Shown one piece after another: positions 8,597 through 16,988 of a stretch of DNA of 64,000 nt. Below the pieces are notes generated by a model. That model saw only the letters and a program-made list of their open reading frames with translations. It was not told the origin of the DNA and did no database searches. The stretch is from Chryseobacterium sp. GVT01B. GTDB taxonomy: Bacteria; Bacteroidota; Bacteroidia; Flavobacteriales; Weeksellaceae. Every line of letters begins with the position of its first letter. The first letter of the stretch is position 1. The position numbers and the translations under genes are program-made. The stretch covers positions 79,993 through 143,992 of the forward strand of contig NZ_JAHXYI010000010.1 of NCBI RefSeq assembly GCF_019970045.1, read 5' to 3'.

Positions 8597-10594
8597 TTAT
8601 TCAACAATTATTTTCTTAGTGGAAATGATTGTTCCGTTCGAAGTAATTTTCAAAAGGTAGATTCCTTTTTGCGTATTCTCTATGTAAATTTTGTTCACTC
8701 CTTTATCTAATTTCTGTGCAGGTTTAATCAATCTTCCTGCAGCGTCAAATATCTCAACAGAAGTATTATCTTTATTATTTTCAATGGTAAATATGCCATC
8801 TTTAACTGGGTTTGGATATATTTTCAACTGATCATTCTCTTTACGTACAGATTCCTTTGTTGATAATACACCGTTTCCTATTCCCACAGCATACCATGCA
8901 TTTACATTCTGCTGCTGCTCATTACTTGCAGCACCATACAAATCCGTCACAGCCTGTTTTGTTGCGTTATAAGCATCCAGATATGTTGTATTAGGAGTCA
9001 TATAATTCATCAGAGCTCTATAGATAATTTTTTCTGCTTTTTCAATTGTAATTCCAGACACATTATAGGCATTTCCAATATCATTAGTTCCTGAACCGCC
9101 TTGTGATAACAGATAAAACCAATAGTTCCCAACTCCACTGTTTGTATGAACTCCGCCGTGATCGTTTGTATCACTCGTATCTGCCGTATTCACCCAATTT
9201 GTTCCCAGGTAAGTATCAGGCTGAGGGGTGGGACTTACATTATTCGGGTCAGACATATTTCTCATATAGGGACTTGGGGTAGGATTAAGGAAACTTGCTG
9301 TCGGAATCCCCTCACCTATTGTCCAGTTCGGGTTAGCACCTGAATAGAATTCAATGGCTGTTCCCAACATATCTGCAATAGATTCATTAATAGCTCCTGA
9401 TTCTGCTTCATAATTCAAACCTCCCAGTCCGTTTCTTCCGATAATCAGGTGTGAATATTCATGTCCGGCAACATCTAACCCAACAACAGGGTTCATAAAT
9501 GTTAACAAACCTCCAAAAATTTTTCCATTTCCATAAAGCATACATACTATTCCTCCATATAAAGGAGTATCTAAAGCGGCTGCATTTGCTCCTCCTGTAA
9601 GGCCTCCAAAATCAAAGTTATAATAGTTGTCAATCTTTGCACCATTCCCGTCATAACTGTTTCTGTTATGCCTTGTCATATAATAATCATAGGCATTTTT
9701 CATTGCCCAGTGTACTTCTACAGCAGGCTTTGTATCAGCCGCGGTATAGTTAGCTACCGGATTTATATATTCTTCTACATTGATGATCCCTCCGCTTACC
9801 GTATCTATATCCAGATTCGTTCCGTTTAGGGTATGGATATTTCTCGCATTATCTTTCAAACGGAATTGCCCATTATAAGAGTCTACAGTAATAGACTGAT
9901 TGCCTTTATAATATGTTGTACTTGTAGATGGGGTATCTGTATCATGCATCCTTGAATTCTTCTTAACAACCGTTCCTGTTGCATTATCTATATAATAAGT
10001 AAACGCCTTCAGGGGTTTAAAAGAAAGTCCCTCTACTTTGGAAGTGTAATACATAGCAGTTTTTCTCCCTTTATTTACTTTCGTAATGACTATTTCAGTA
10101 TCAGAAACCTTTATTTTTCCCTGTGGATTAAGATCAGCAATAATAATAGATTTGATTTTTTGCGGATTAAGCTTCTGCTGGCTCGTAGAAAAGTCAATAT
10201 CAGTAATGATTTCTCCATTTACATGGGTAACTTTTCCACCTTTCTCATGAATCAGGATCATATCATCCATTACTTTTATATTTTTATAGTAATGTTCATA
10301 CACAAGATGTCTGATTCCAAGGTCATCTTTATTCTCTTTTACAAGTTTATAAGAATGATCTCCGTTTGTACCCAACCATTCACCCAAATGTCCAATCAGG
10401 AAATCTGATGAAATATTCTGTCCGCTAAAATCTGCACTAAAAATTCCCATTCCTGACGAAATTGAAATTGCAGGAAGGTTTTTAACTGAAATCTCCGTAT
10501 TGTCTCTGTTTTGAGCTTTGGCAACAGAAACCGGAACAATCGAAATTGCTAACGCCAAGGCCAAAACCTTAGTAATAGTAGTCTTTTTTCTCAT
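8597..10594 (-). CDS. Secreted M4-family (thermolysin-like) metallopeptidase with T9SS sorting domain
   Basis: 665 residues. The order is: signal peptide (residues 1-27, ending SVAKAQ), FTP/PepSY-type propeptide to about residue 220, and an M4 catalytic domain with zinc motif GHEYSH (about 375-380), third ligand in GAINESIADMLG (about 400) and catalytic His in DHGGVHTNSGV (about 480). From about residue 590 there is a type A T9SS sorting domain (IYPNPVKDG ... KGIYLLKI ... KKIIVE). It is an extracellular protease exported by Sec and then T9SS. It sits between two sigma/membrane-protein pairs on the same strand but carries its own terminator. Confidence 0.95.
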   Translation of the reverse strand: MRKKTTITKVLALALAISIVPVSVAKAQNRDNTEISVKNLPAISISSGMGIFSADFSGQNISSDFLIGHLGEWLGTNGDHSYKLVKENKDDLGIRHLVYEHYYKNIKVMDDMILIHEKGGKVTHVNGEIITDIDFSTSQQKLNPQKIKSIIIADLNPQGKIKVSDTEIVITKVNKGRKTAMYYTSKVEGLSFKPLKAFTYYIDNATGTVVKKNSRMHDTDTPSTSTTYYKGNQSITVDSYNGQFRLKDNARNIHTLNGTNLDIDTVSGGIINVEEYINPVANYTAADTKPAVEVHWAMKNAYDYYMTRHNRNSYDGNGAKIDNYYNFDFGGLTGGANAAALDTPLYGGIVCMLYGNGKIFGGLLTFMNPVVGLDVAGHEYSHLIIGRNGLGGLNYEAESGAINESIADMLGTAIEFYSGANPNWTIGEGIPTASFLNPTPSPYMRNMSDPNNVSPTPQPDTYLGTNWVNTADTSDTNDHGGVHTNSGVGNYWFYLLSQGGSGTNDIGNAYNVSGITIEKAEKIIYRALMNYMTPNTTYLDAYNATKQAVTDLYGAASNEQQQNVNAWYAVGIGNGVLSTKESVRKENDQLKIYPNPVKDGIFTIENNKDNTSVEIFDAAGRLIKPAQKLDKGVNKIYIENTQKGIYLLKITSNGTIISTKKIIVE

Positions 10595-10652
10595 AGTATT
10601 TGATATTTTTTCACAGTTAGTAGAATAAAATAAGAAATGTTACATTTTTATA

Positions 10653-10687
10653 TAAAAAAAACCTGACAGGTAATCTGTCAGGTTCTT
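10653..10687 (-). terminator. Intrinsic terminator of the 271-residue membrane protein gene
   Basis: Near-perfect stem ACCTGACAG gtaat CTGTCAGGT with an A run on the plus strand (T run in transcript), just past the stop of the leftward gene. Confidence 0.8.
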
Positions 10688-10705
10688 CTGTATTAAATTA
10701 AACTT

Positions 10706-11521
10706 CTAGTTCAGCTTATTTAAGGCTCTTTGCAGGGATTCTATATCAAGAAAATTCAGCTTGGCTCCGGCTATTATGACAATCAAAAAAACGAGTGTCA
10801 GAAATAAAATGATAAAAATATACATTGAAACAAACCATATCACGGTATTCAGAATATTTCCTTTGATCCCCATTTTATTCATGAAAAATTTCTGTGACCG
10901 CTCAAACCATGTCTTTTTCTTTTGCGGTCTTGGGCTTACTTCAATTTCGTTAAGTTCATCCACCAAACGTACCACATCATCAATATACCTTCCGTACATA
11001 TAATAGATCCAGTATCTTATAATAAAAGCAATCAGGAGCAAAGTGATCAGAAGGCTGCAACCGAAGATCGCCAGATTATATTCCATCTCAAAATGGAAAT
11101 TAATTCTGATCAGAGAGAGAAGAAATCCAAGAGGAATATAGGACACATAGTAGGCTATATAAATTTCTTTTGATATGAGAAGCTGGGTTTTAAGATTAAA
11201 CAAATCATAATTTGTATTAATACTATTCTTTTGAAGCAGCTTGTACAATTTCAGAAAACGGGAATAAAAATAGACGATAATAACAATGGTCAGGATGGTG
11301 ACAAATGTGGATATGATTTTGATATTAGAATCAGCAGAAGCAAACGGAAAATTGGTTAAAAGTAAAGGCAGCGTTACAATCATCAGCCAGAACTCTGTTT
11401 CCATATTTACTTTCAGCATCTGTAACGGGGAATGTATTTCCTTCTGTTTTTCAAGAGAAATTTCAGGAGATTCCTTCCCTGTATCTTTATTCCATAGTTC
11501 TTTAAAATTGTCTAGCTCCAT
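10706..11521 (-). CDS. Membrane protein paired with ECF sigma factor (pair 2)
   Basis: 271 residues and about five hydrophobic segments, the last near 225-252. The N-terminus MELDNFKELWNKDTGKESPE aligns with the 196-residue protein of pair 1 (shared W, ESPEIS-like motif and EFW at the first membrane helix), so the two are paralogues. This copy has an extra C-terminal membrane extension. It begins 11 bp after the sigma gene. A sigma-regulating role is inferred from this repeated coupling; no known anti-sigma domain is recognised. Confidence 0.75.
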   Translation of the reverse strand: MELDNFKELWNKDTGKESPEISLEKQKEIHSPLQMLKVNMETEFWLMIVTLPLLLTNFPFASADSNIKIISTFVTILTIVIIVYFYSRFLKLYKLLQKNSINTNYDLFNLKTQLLISKEIYIAYYVSYIPLGFLLSLIRINFHFEMEYNLAIFGCSLLITLLLIAFIIRYWIYYMYGRYIDDVVRLVDELNEIEVSPRPQKKKTWFERSQKFFMNKMGIKGNILNTVIWFVSMYIFIILFLTLVFLIVIIAGAKLNFLDIESLQRALNKLN

Positions 11522-11532
11522 CCTTTTATCTT

Positions 11533-12042
11533 TTAATAAGAACCTGTTCCCTGTTTGGTAATGATCTCTTTCAGCTTCTCTTTTGCCCTTTTCAGCTTTA
11601 CCCTTGTATTCACTTCAGTAATTCCCAGCTGAACGGCAATTTCTTTTCCGGAAAAACCCTCCAAAAAGAAAAATATAAGCGCTTTATCAATAGGACTCAA
11701 CTGATGAATTGCTTCATACATCAGCTTCATATTCACATCATCCGTATCATTATAAGGTTCCTGCCGGGCACCCAGCCCATCTACATTCTGATTCTGTATA
11801 AAACTACGTTTTTTTTCACTTCGCAGGAAAACAATTGCTGTGTTTAGCGCAGTTCTGTACAGCCATGTGGAGAAATCACTTCTCTTTTGAAAATCACCGT
11901 ATGATTTCCAGGCCTGGTAGATGATCTCCTGATAGAGGTCATTCTGATCGTCCTTATTATCCATATACATTTTAGAGATCTTGAAAACAACACCTTTGTG
12001 CTTTTCAATTTTCTCTAAAAATTCTTTTTCCGGTGAAGACAT
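11533..12042 (-). CDS. ECF-type RNA polymerase sigma factor (pair 2)
   Basis: 169 residues, the same length as the pair 1 sigma and visibly homologous to it (shared HKGxxFKISKMYM, STWLYRxALNTAI, AIHQLxPIDKA). Region 4 is seen as LEGFSGKEIAVQLGITEVNT followed by RVKLKRAKEKLKE. Spacing to its membrane partner is 11 bp. The sigma/partner unit appears to have been duplicated as a block. The regulon is not evident. Confidence 0.92.
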   Translation of the reverse strand: MSSPEKEFLEKIEKHKGVVFKISKMYMDNKDDQNDLYQEIIYQAWKSYGDFQKRSDFSTWLYRTALNTAIVFLRSEKKRSFIQNQNVDGLGARQEPYNDTDDVNMKLMYEAIHQLSPIDKALIFFFLEGFSGKEIAVQLGITEVNTRVKLKRAKEKLKEIITKQGTGSY

Positions 12043-12123
12043 GATTTACACACTGATCCTTAGATAATATTTATTGAAACATTATCTTATTATAACACAA
12101 AACTCTAATTTCCGGCATTAAGT

Positions 12124-12168
12124 TAAAAAAATCCTCAATAAACGAAGAAGTTTATTGAGGATTTTTAA
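12124..12168 (-). terminator. Intrinsic terminator of the GapN-type gene
   Basis: Perfect 15-bp stem AATCCTCAATAAAC / GTTTATTGAGGATT around gaagaa, with A/T runs on both sides, so it can act bidirectionally. It lies 20 bp past the stop of the leftward dehydrogenase gene. Confidence 0.85.
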
Positions 12169-12188
12169 TTATGTTAAATACAATAGGA

Positions 12189-13817
12189 TCAGAAAATATA
12201 ATCTGTGCTTAAAAAATTGGAATCATGTTCTCTGACAATGGTATTGAGTAATTCTTTATTGGAATCTGTAAGTTTTGCCGCTACCAGAGACCGGATTGAG
12301 AATGAACGGAGTGCATCAAAAACAGAAAGTGTGCCTTCCGCACTGTCTTTTCTTCCGGTAAACGGAAAGACATCCGGACCTCTTTGAGCCTGGCAGTTGA
12401 TATTGACACGGCTTACAAGATTTACAAACGGATCAATCAGCCTTGCAACTTCCTGTGGATCTTCACTAAAAATACTCACCTGCATCCCATGCGAAGCATT
12501 CACCTGATACTCTATAGGCTCTTCGATATCTTCAAACGGAACAACAGGAATCACCGGGCCAAACTGTTCTTCATGATATAATTTCATCTCGCTGTTTACC
12601 GGATAAACTACCGCCGGAAAAACAAATGACACATCCGTATAACCTCCGTCTTTATTCAGAACAGCTGCTCCTTTCTGTAAGGCATCATCAATGCATTCTT
12701 TCAAATAAGGAGGTTTATTCACTTCCGGAAGCGGAGTTACTTTTACGTCTTTTTCCCACGGTAATCCTGGTTTTAGAGCAGAAACCGCGGCACTTAGTTT
12801 TTCTGTAAACTCCAAAGCAATCTCTTTCTGAACAAAAATAAGCTTCAGTGCTGTACATCGCTGTCCGTTGAAAGAAAGTGCACCTAAAATACATTCGCTC
12901 ACGGCTACATCAAGATTCGCATTTTTAGTCACGATGGCTGCATTCTTAGCATCCAGACTCAGAATAGCTCTTAAACGATTCACTTTCGGATGCAGTTTTT
13001 TCAAGCCGTTAGCTACTTTACTGGAACCGATGAAGGCCAGAACATTCACTTTTCCGCTTTCCATAATTGGAGTGATGATTTCTGATCCTTTTCCATATAA
13101 TGTATTCACAGTTCCTTTCGGGAATGCTTCTTTAAAAGCGTTTAATAAAGGATAATGAGCCAGTACACCATGTTTCGGGAGTTTAAACAGAATGGTATTT
13201 CCCATGATCAAGGCAGGGATCAATGTGGTAAAAATTTCATTCAGAGGATAGTTGAATGGTCCCATACTTAACACCACTCCAAGCGGAGCCCTTCTGATCT
13301 GTGCAATTGTTCCCTCAGCCTGTTGAAAGCGGGAAGATTCTCTGTCTAGATCCTTCAGGGCATCAATGGTCTGGTTGATATAATCTACGGTACGATCAAA
13401 TTCTTTGGTAGAATCAGCAAGCGTTTTTCCAATTTCCCACATCAGTAATTTAATGATCAGATCTCTTTGCTGGATCATCAGGTAGACGAATTTCTGCATG
13501 CATTTGATACGCCCTTCCACAGACATGGTAGGCCATTCACCAAGACCATTGTCATAGGCTCTTACACACGCTTCAAGGACATCCATAGCTTCCTTCGGGC
13601 CAATATTCGGGATACTTCCCAAAAGTTTTCTTTCTAACCCGTTTTCTGTAGGAATACACACCGGGGAATAGATTTCGGTAACATCTCCGTCCCACTCTAC
13701 CAGTTCACCGTTCAGGAGATAAGTTCTCTGGTGGATGACCGGAACTTTATATTCTTCCGGAATTTCATTTTCACTTTTAAAAATGTGATGGAATGATGCA
13801 GTGTTTTCTGAACTCAT
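12189..13817 (-). CDS. gapN: NADP-dependent glyceraldehyde-3-phosphate dehydrogenase-like (ALDH superfamily)
   Basis: 542 residues with start ATG at 13817 (MSSENTASFHHIF). A longer frame to 13895 runs into a dispersed repeat and is rejected. The protein is an aldehyde dehydrogenase whose whole length resembles non-phosphorylating GapN: the catalytic Cys is in FNGQRCTALK, with MGPFNYPLNE and FIGSSKVANG in the cofactor region. GapN oxidises glyceraldehyde-3-phosphate to 3-phosphoglycerate and makes NADPH. At the position of the usual general-base Glu (LELGGK) this protein has LSLDAK, so Glu is replaced by Ser. The substrate assignment is family-based. Confidence 0.85.
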   Translation of the reverse strand: MSSENTASFHHIFKSENEIPEEYKVPVIHQRTYLLNGELVEWDGDVTEIYSPVCIPTENGLERKLLGSIPNIGPKEAMDVLEACVRAYDNGLGEWPTMSVEGRIKCMQKFVYLMIQQRDLIIKLLMWEIGKTLADSTKEFDRTVDYINQTIDALKDLDRESSRFQQAEGTIAQIRRAPLGVVLSMGPFNYPLNEIFTTLIPALIMGNTILFKLPKHGVLAHYPLLNAFKEAFPKGTVNTLYGKGSEIITPIMESGKVNVLAFIGSSKVANGLKKLHPKVNRLRAILSLDAKNAAIVTKNANLDVAVSECILGALSFNGQRCTALKLIFVQKEIALEFTEKLSAAVSALKPGLPWEKDVKVTPLPEVNKPPYLKECIDDALQKGAAVLNKDGGYTDVSFVFPAVVYPVNSEMKLYHEEQFGPVIPVVPFEDIEEPIEYQVNASHGMQVSIFSEDPQEVARLIDPFVNLVSRVNINCQAQRGPDVFPFTGRKDSAEGTLSVFDALRSFSIRSLVAAKLTDSNKELLNTIVREHDSNFLSTDYIF

Positions 13818-13848
13818 AAATCTTTCTATTTTTTTATGTGATAAGACT

Positions 13849-13985
13849 GAGACTATCTCAAAAACGTCATTCCGAACCCAGACTAAGGTCTGCAAATGTA
13901 GTTCTGATATCCAAACATCAATAAGATTCTTCCTTCGTCAGAATGACAAAAGCCAAACTATTTGACTCTTGAGACGGCCTCGTTT
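13849..13985. repeat. Dispersed element with inverted ends between gapN and tpx
   Basis: Its ends are roughly inverted: GAGACTATCTCAAAAACGTC on the left, and, on the complement of the right end, a CGTCTCAAGAG segment followed by TTTTGTCATTCTGACGAAGG. It contains paired GTCATTCCG/CAGAATGAC motifs. It occupies the likely upstream region of gapN. The rest of the 291-bp gap to tpx is AT-rich and presumably holds the tpx promoter. Confidence 0.6.
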
Positions 13986-14108
13986 AATAATATAAAGGTA
14001 GAAGTAAAATGTTTTGAAAAAAACAATCTGACAATAGATTTGATCTATTTGAATTAAAATTAATCTCAGCTCCTGAAAAAACAATAATTTAGCCTAAAAA
14101 TAAATTTC

Positions 14109-14678
14109 ATGTTTTCAAAATTAGTTTTCAGTACACTATTATTCTTTTCCGCAATGGGCTTTGCACAAAAATCTAAAGCAACCAACACGGTTTTAATGGG
14201 AGGAAAAGAAGTACATACCTATGCAAAATTACCGGCGCTGAATAAGCCAGCCCCCAAATTTACCCTTACAGATGTAAATATGAATGATCAGACGCTGGAA
14301 TCTTACAGAGGAAAGAATGTGATCTTAAATATCTTTCCTAGTATAGATACAGGCGTGTGTTCAGCTTCTGTACACCATTTCAATGAAGAGGCAGGAAACC
14401 TTCCCAATACGGTAGTACTTTGTATTTCCAAAGATCTTCCGTTTGCACAGAAAAGATTCTGCGGTGCTGAGGGAATCAAAAATGTAGTAATGCTTTCAGA
14501 TTTCCGTTCAGACTTTGGATGGAACTATGGGGTGGAACTGGTAGATTCTGCAATGAAAGGCCTTCTGAGCAGAGCTGTAGTGGTAATAGATCCGTCAGGA
14601 AAGATCATCTATGAAGAGCAGGTTGCAGATATTTCTCACGAACCGAATTACGAAGCAGCGATTGCAGCGGTGAAATAA
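14109..14678 (+). CDS. tpx: Thiol peroxidase (peroxiredoxin, Tpx type) with export signal
   Basis: 189 residues. Residues about 1-20 form a signal peptide (ends SAMGFAQ), then a Tpx-type peroxiredoxin. The peroxidatic Cys is in FPSIDTGVCSASV and the resolving Cys in KRFCGAEGI; the KPAPKFTLTDVNM start of the domain is typical. Tpx reduces hydroperoxides using thioredoxin. Most Tpx proteins are about 165 residues and cytoplasmic, so the leader implies a periplasmic form. It stands alone with a strong terminator. Confidence 0.93.
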   Translation: MFSKLVFSTLLFFSAMGFAQKSKATNTVLMGGKEVHTYAKLPALNKPAPKFTLTDVNMNDQTLESYRGKNVILNIFPSIDTGVCSASVHHFNEEAGNLPNTVVLCISKDLPFAQKRFCGAEGIKNVVMLSDFRSDFGWNYGVELVDSAMKGLLSRAVVVIDPSGKIIYEEQVADISHEPNYEAAIAAVK

Positions 14679-14702
14679 TAAGCTTTTACTTTAAAATAAA
14701 CA

Positions 14703-14737
14703 TAAACTCCGGCGATCGAAGATCGCCGGAGTTTTTT
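14703..14737 (+). terminator. Intrinsic terminator of tpx
   Basis: Perfect GC-rich stem ACTCCGGCGATC gaa GATCGCCGGAGT followed by a run of T, 25 bp past the stop codon. Confidence 0.92.
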
Positions 14738-14788
14738 CATTAATTATATAAAAAATGCAATGTTTTTTTTAAAGCACCTGATTCCGTT

Positions 14789-14911
14789 TAGATTCCTGCG
14801 GAATGACAGACTGTATGGATAATCTAAGTGAATAGTATGTATTAATATCTGGACAAATAAATGTTTAGATAGTCTTCCTAAGCGTTCACCTTGTCATTCC
14901 GTAGGAATCTA
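14789..14911. repeat. Inverted pair of GATTCCTGCGGAATGACA motifs
   Basis: TAGATTCCTGCGGAATGACA at about 14789-14808 and its near complement TTGTCATTCCGTAGGAATCT at about 14891-14910 frame about 80 bp of AT-rich DNA. The same motif family recurs at 13880, 18871, 33139 and 41349. Confidence 0.65.
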
Positions 14912-15001
14912 AATTCTTATTTTTTTCATCAATCTAAAAGCTTTTACTGCATAGATTACTGAGAAATAACAATAAGAACGTAAAAAGCCCGCCGATTTGC
15001 C

Positions 15002-15385
15002 GAGTTTTTGTAACGCTTTTGAAAACGCAAAGATCTAATTAAAAATGCTATACTCAAGCGAGCAAAGAAAGAATCAATCAAGATTGATTTTATGAAGCTA
15101 ACATCTTACATCCCGCTTCATCAGTGGCGCAGCCACAAAACTTTGCTTCCTTTCTAAAAAATAGGATAATTGAAAACTTTGCGTCAAAAAAATATATTTT
15201 GTTGGAAAAACGCAGAGGCGCAAATTGTTATTAAAATAAACTGTCTTAAGGCGCAAAGATTTTATCTCTGATAAAATTGATGACGCTTCACTTGCTGAAA
15301 ATCTATGATTTTCTTGCGCCTTAAAATAACACATCAGGCATAAAAAACTTGCGTCTTTGCGATTCTCCAACAAAAATTTTGCATA
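15002..15385. repeat. Large direct repeat left of the XRE gene (copy 1)
   Basis: About 380 bp that aligns over most of its length with 15911-16240. Shared landmarks in order are GAAAACGCAAAGATC, CTCAAGCGAGCAAAGAA, AATCAATCAAGATTGATTTT, CTTCATCAGTGGCGCAGCCA, AACTTTGCGTCAAAAA and a TTGTTGGAAAAACGC ... CCAACAAA inverted pair. It ends about 20 bp before the XRE start codon. It accounts for the whole gene-free stretch downstream of 14911; no gene is seen in it. Confidence 0.8.
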
Positions 15386-15404
15386 TTTGTAGAAAATACG
15401 GGTC

Positions 15405-15782
15405 ATGCAAAAAGAAAAACTACGCAACGTAAGAAAAAGAAAAGGCTTCACACAACAGCAAGTGGCAGATTATATTGCTACAGATGTATCCAACTACAGC
15501 AGAAAAGAAAGTGGAGATGTAAAGATTTTCAATGATGAATGGGAAAAAATTGCCCGTTACCTGGAAGTTCCTGTAGAAGAGATTTATGAAGAAGAAGATC
15601 CCAAGCCAATCTTTAATTTTGATAACATTACAGGAAGTAGTGGTTTTGGAAATAATGTAAATGGTAATCTTTATTGTAATGTACCTGAATTTCTTCTGGA
15701 AAACCAAAGAGATTATATAGAACACCTGAAAAAAGAAAACCAAAGGTTGCAGGAAGAAATAAAAGCTCTTCAAAATAAATAA
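15405..15782 (+). CDS. XRE-family helix-turn-helix regulator with C-terminal coiled coil
   Basis: 125 residues. The N-terminal HTH_3/XRE domain (about residues 5-60) reads LRNVRKRKGFTQQQVADYIA with a DNA-contacting SNYSRKESG segment. A glycine/asparagine linker (ITGSSGFGNNVNGN) leads to a C-terminal coiled coil (EHLKKENQRLQEEIKALQNK) that likely mediates dimerisation. This architecture is common in Bacteroidetes, often near mobile DNA. The gene lies between two long direct repeats and carries its own terminator. The regulated gene is not evident. Confidence 0.88.
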   Translation: MQKEKLRNVRKRKGFTQQQVADYIATDVSNYSRKESGDVKIFNDEWEKIARYLEVPVEEIYEEEDPKPIFNFDNITGSSGFGNNVNGNLYCNVPEFLLENQRDYIEHLKKENQRLQEEIKALQNK

Positions 15783-15893
15783 TCCATTAAGATGATTAAA
15801 AGTATTAAGATGAAGCGCACGGCTTAAAAACATCTTTTGATGTTTCCCTTAACCAGCCTTCACTACTTAAAAATCCTTAATGCTTCAAAAAAT

Positions 15894-15921
15894 AAAACTC
15901 AGCAAATAGCTGAGTTTTTTT
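15894..15921 (+). terminator. Intrinsic terminator downstream of the XRE gene
   Basis: Stem AAACTCAGC aaata GCTGAGTTT followed by T residues, about 110 bp past the stop codon and overlapping the start of repeat copy 2. Confidence 0.75.
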
Positions 15922-16240
15922 GTACCGTAATTGAAAACGCAAAGATCAAATTAAAAAATATACTCAAGCGAGCAAAGAAGAATCAATCAAGATTGATTTT
16001 ATGAAGCTACCGTTTTACATCCCACTTCATCAGTGGCGCAGCCACATCCCTTTGCTTCCTTATTTTAAAAAGAATAATAATTAAAAACTTTGCGTCAAAA
16101 ACATATTTTGTTGGTAAACGCAAAGGCGCAAAAGTATATTAAAAACACCTGCTTTAAGGCACAAAGATTTTATCTACGATAAATTGAACACTTCATTAAA
16201 AAAACCATGCTCCTTCGCGTTTTTTCCAACAAAGCAAATA
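15911..16240. repeat. Large direct repeat right of the XRE gene (copy 2)
   Basis: Aligns with 15002-15385 in the same orientation with scattered substitutions and a roughly 60-bp shortening near the end. It contains a nested inverted pair, TTGTTGGTAAACGCAAAGGC near 16109 and its complement ending CCAACAAAGC near 16237. It ends 2 bp before the stop codon of the DUF6261 gene. Confidence 0.8.
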
Positions 16241-16241
16241 C

Positions 16242-16952
16242 TTATATCTGCGGTGCTGTATCACCACCTTCTTTCTTCCCTAGCGAAGAATTTTTAGCCG
16301 CTTTCACCAGCTCATTGGTATCACTATAGAAAAACTCCCAGCCGGGAACATCCTTCATTGCTGTAATCAGACTGAAATAAGATTTCAAAGTTTTCTCCAA
16401 ACCTTTACGGATGGCAGTAGCACTTGTCATCTGACGAAGGTCTGCATTGGCGTCAGCCTGTTCGGAAAAAAGCGTTTCAAAATCCCGATGTTTCGTTTTC
16501 ATATCTGCAAATGCTCTATCCAGAGAAAGAACAGATAGTTTCTGTATATTTTCGGGAGCTTCCAGTTCTTCTATCAGCTTTTTCATTTGGGCGGTTTGAG
16601 AAGAGTAGCTCAGCCTGTCGAGGTTCAGACCAAACTTCTTAAATACCTGATACAGTTCTTCTGCAGTTTGATAATTACTGGCGGAGGATAGTTTTCTGTA
16701 GCCGTTAAGGAAAGCTTTCAGGTTTCTGTACGCCCTGTCCCTTTCCTGATCTGCTGTTGCTACATCTACTCCTTTTCCGCTGTAGATCTGCTTTGTATAG
16801 ACTTTATCATAGTCGTCATACGAATACTGCAAAGCACTTATAAGAGGATGATTAATAATAACGGGATATTTGCCAGATAGGGCATTGGAAATAATTCTTT
16901 GAGCTAAAGTCGCAAGGTCTTTAGTACTCAACTCTGTGAGTGCAATTTTCAT
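16242..16952 (-). CDS. DUF6261 family protein
   Basis: 236 residues from ATG at 16952 (MKIALTELSTKDLATLAQRI); another in-frame ATG at 16988 would add 12 residues lacking family character. Predicted almost entirely helical, with no signal peptide, so probably cytoplasmic. The pattern matches the Bacteroidetes family DUF6261, which has no known function and is often found near repeats or mobile elements. It abuts a large dispersed repeat downstream, and upstream lies a cluster of short CCCGACA motifs. No operon partner. Confidence 0.8.
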   Translation of the reverse strand: MKIALTELSTKDLATLAQRIISNALSGKYPVIINHPLISALQYSYDDYDKVYTKQIYSGKGVDVATADQERDRAYRNLKAFLNGYRKLSSASNYQTAEELYQVFKKFGLNLDRLSYSSQTAQMKKLIEELEAPENIQKLSVLSLDRAFADMKTKHRDFETLFSEQADANADLRQMTSATAIRKGLEKTLKSYFSLITAMKDVPGWEFFYSDTNELVKAAKNSSLGKKEGGDTAPQI

Positions 16953-16988
16953 ACTTGTGTTTTTTGGTTTTAATAAATTAACACTCAA

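Noticed and set aside
13818..13895. N-terminal extension of the GapN-type protein
   Set aside because: The 26 extra residues come from a dispersed repeat and the family start MSSENTASFHH is at 13817.
15098..15833. Minus-strand frames of 117 and 137 codons around the XRE gene
   Set aside because: One is translated from the direct repeat, the other is antisense to the HTH gene; no supporting motif.
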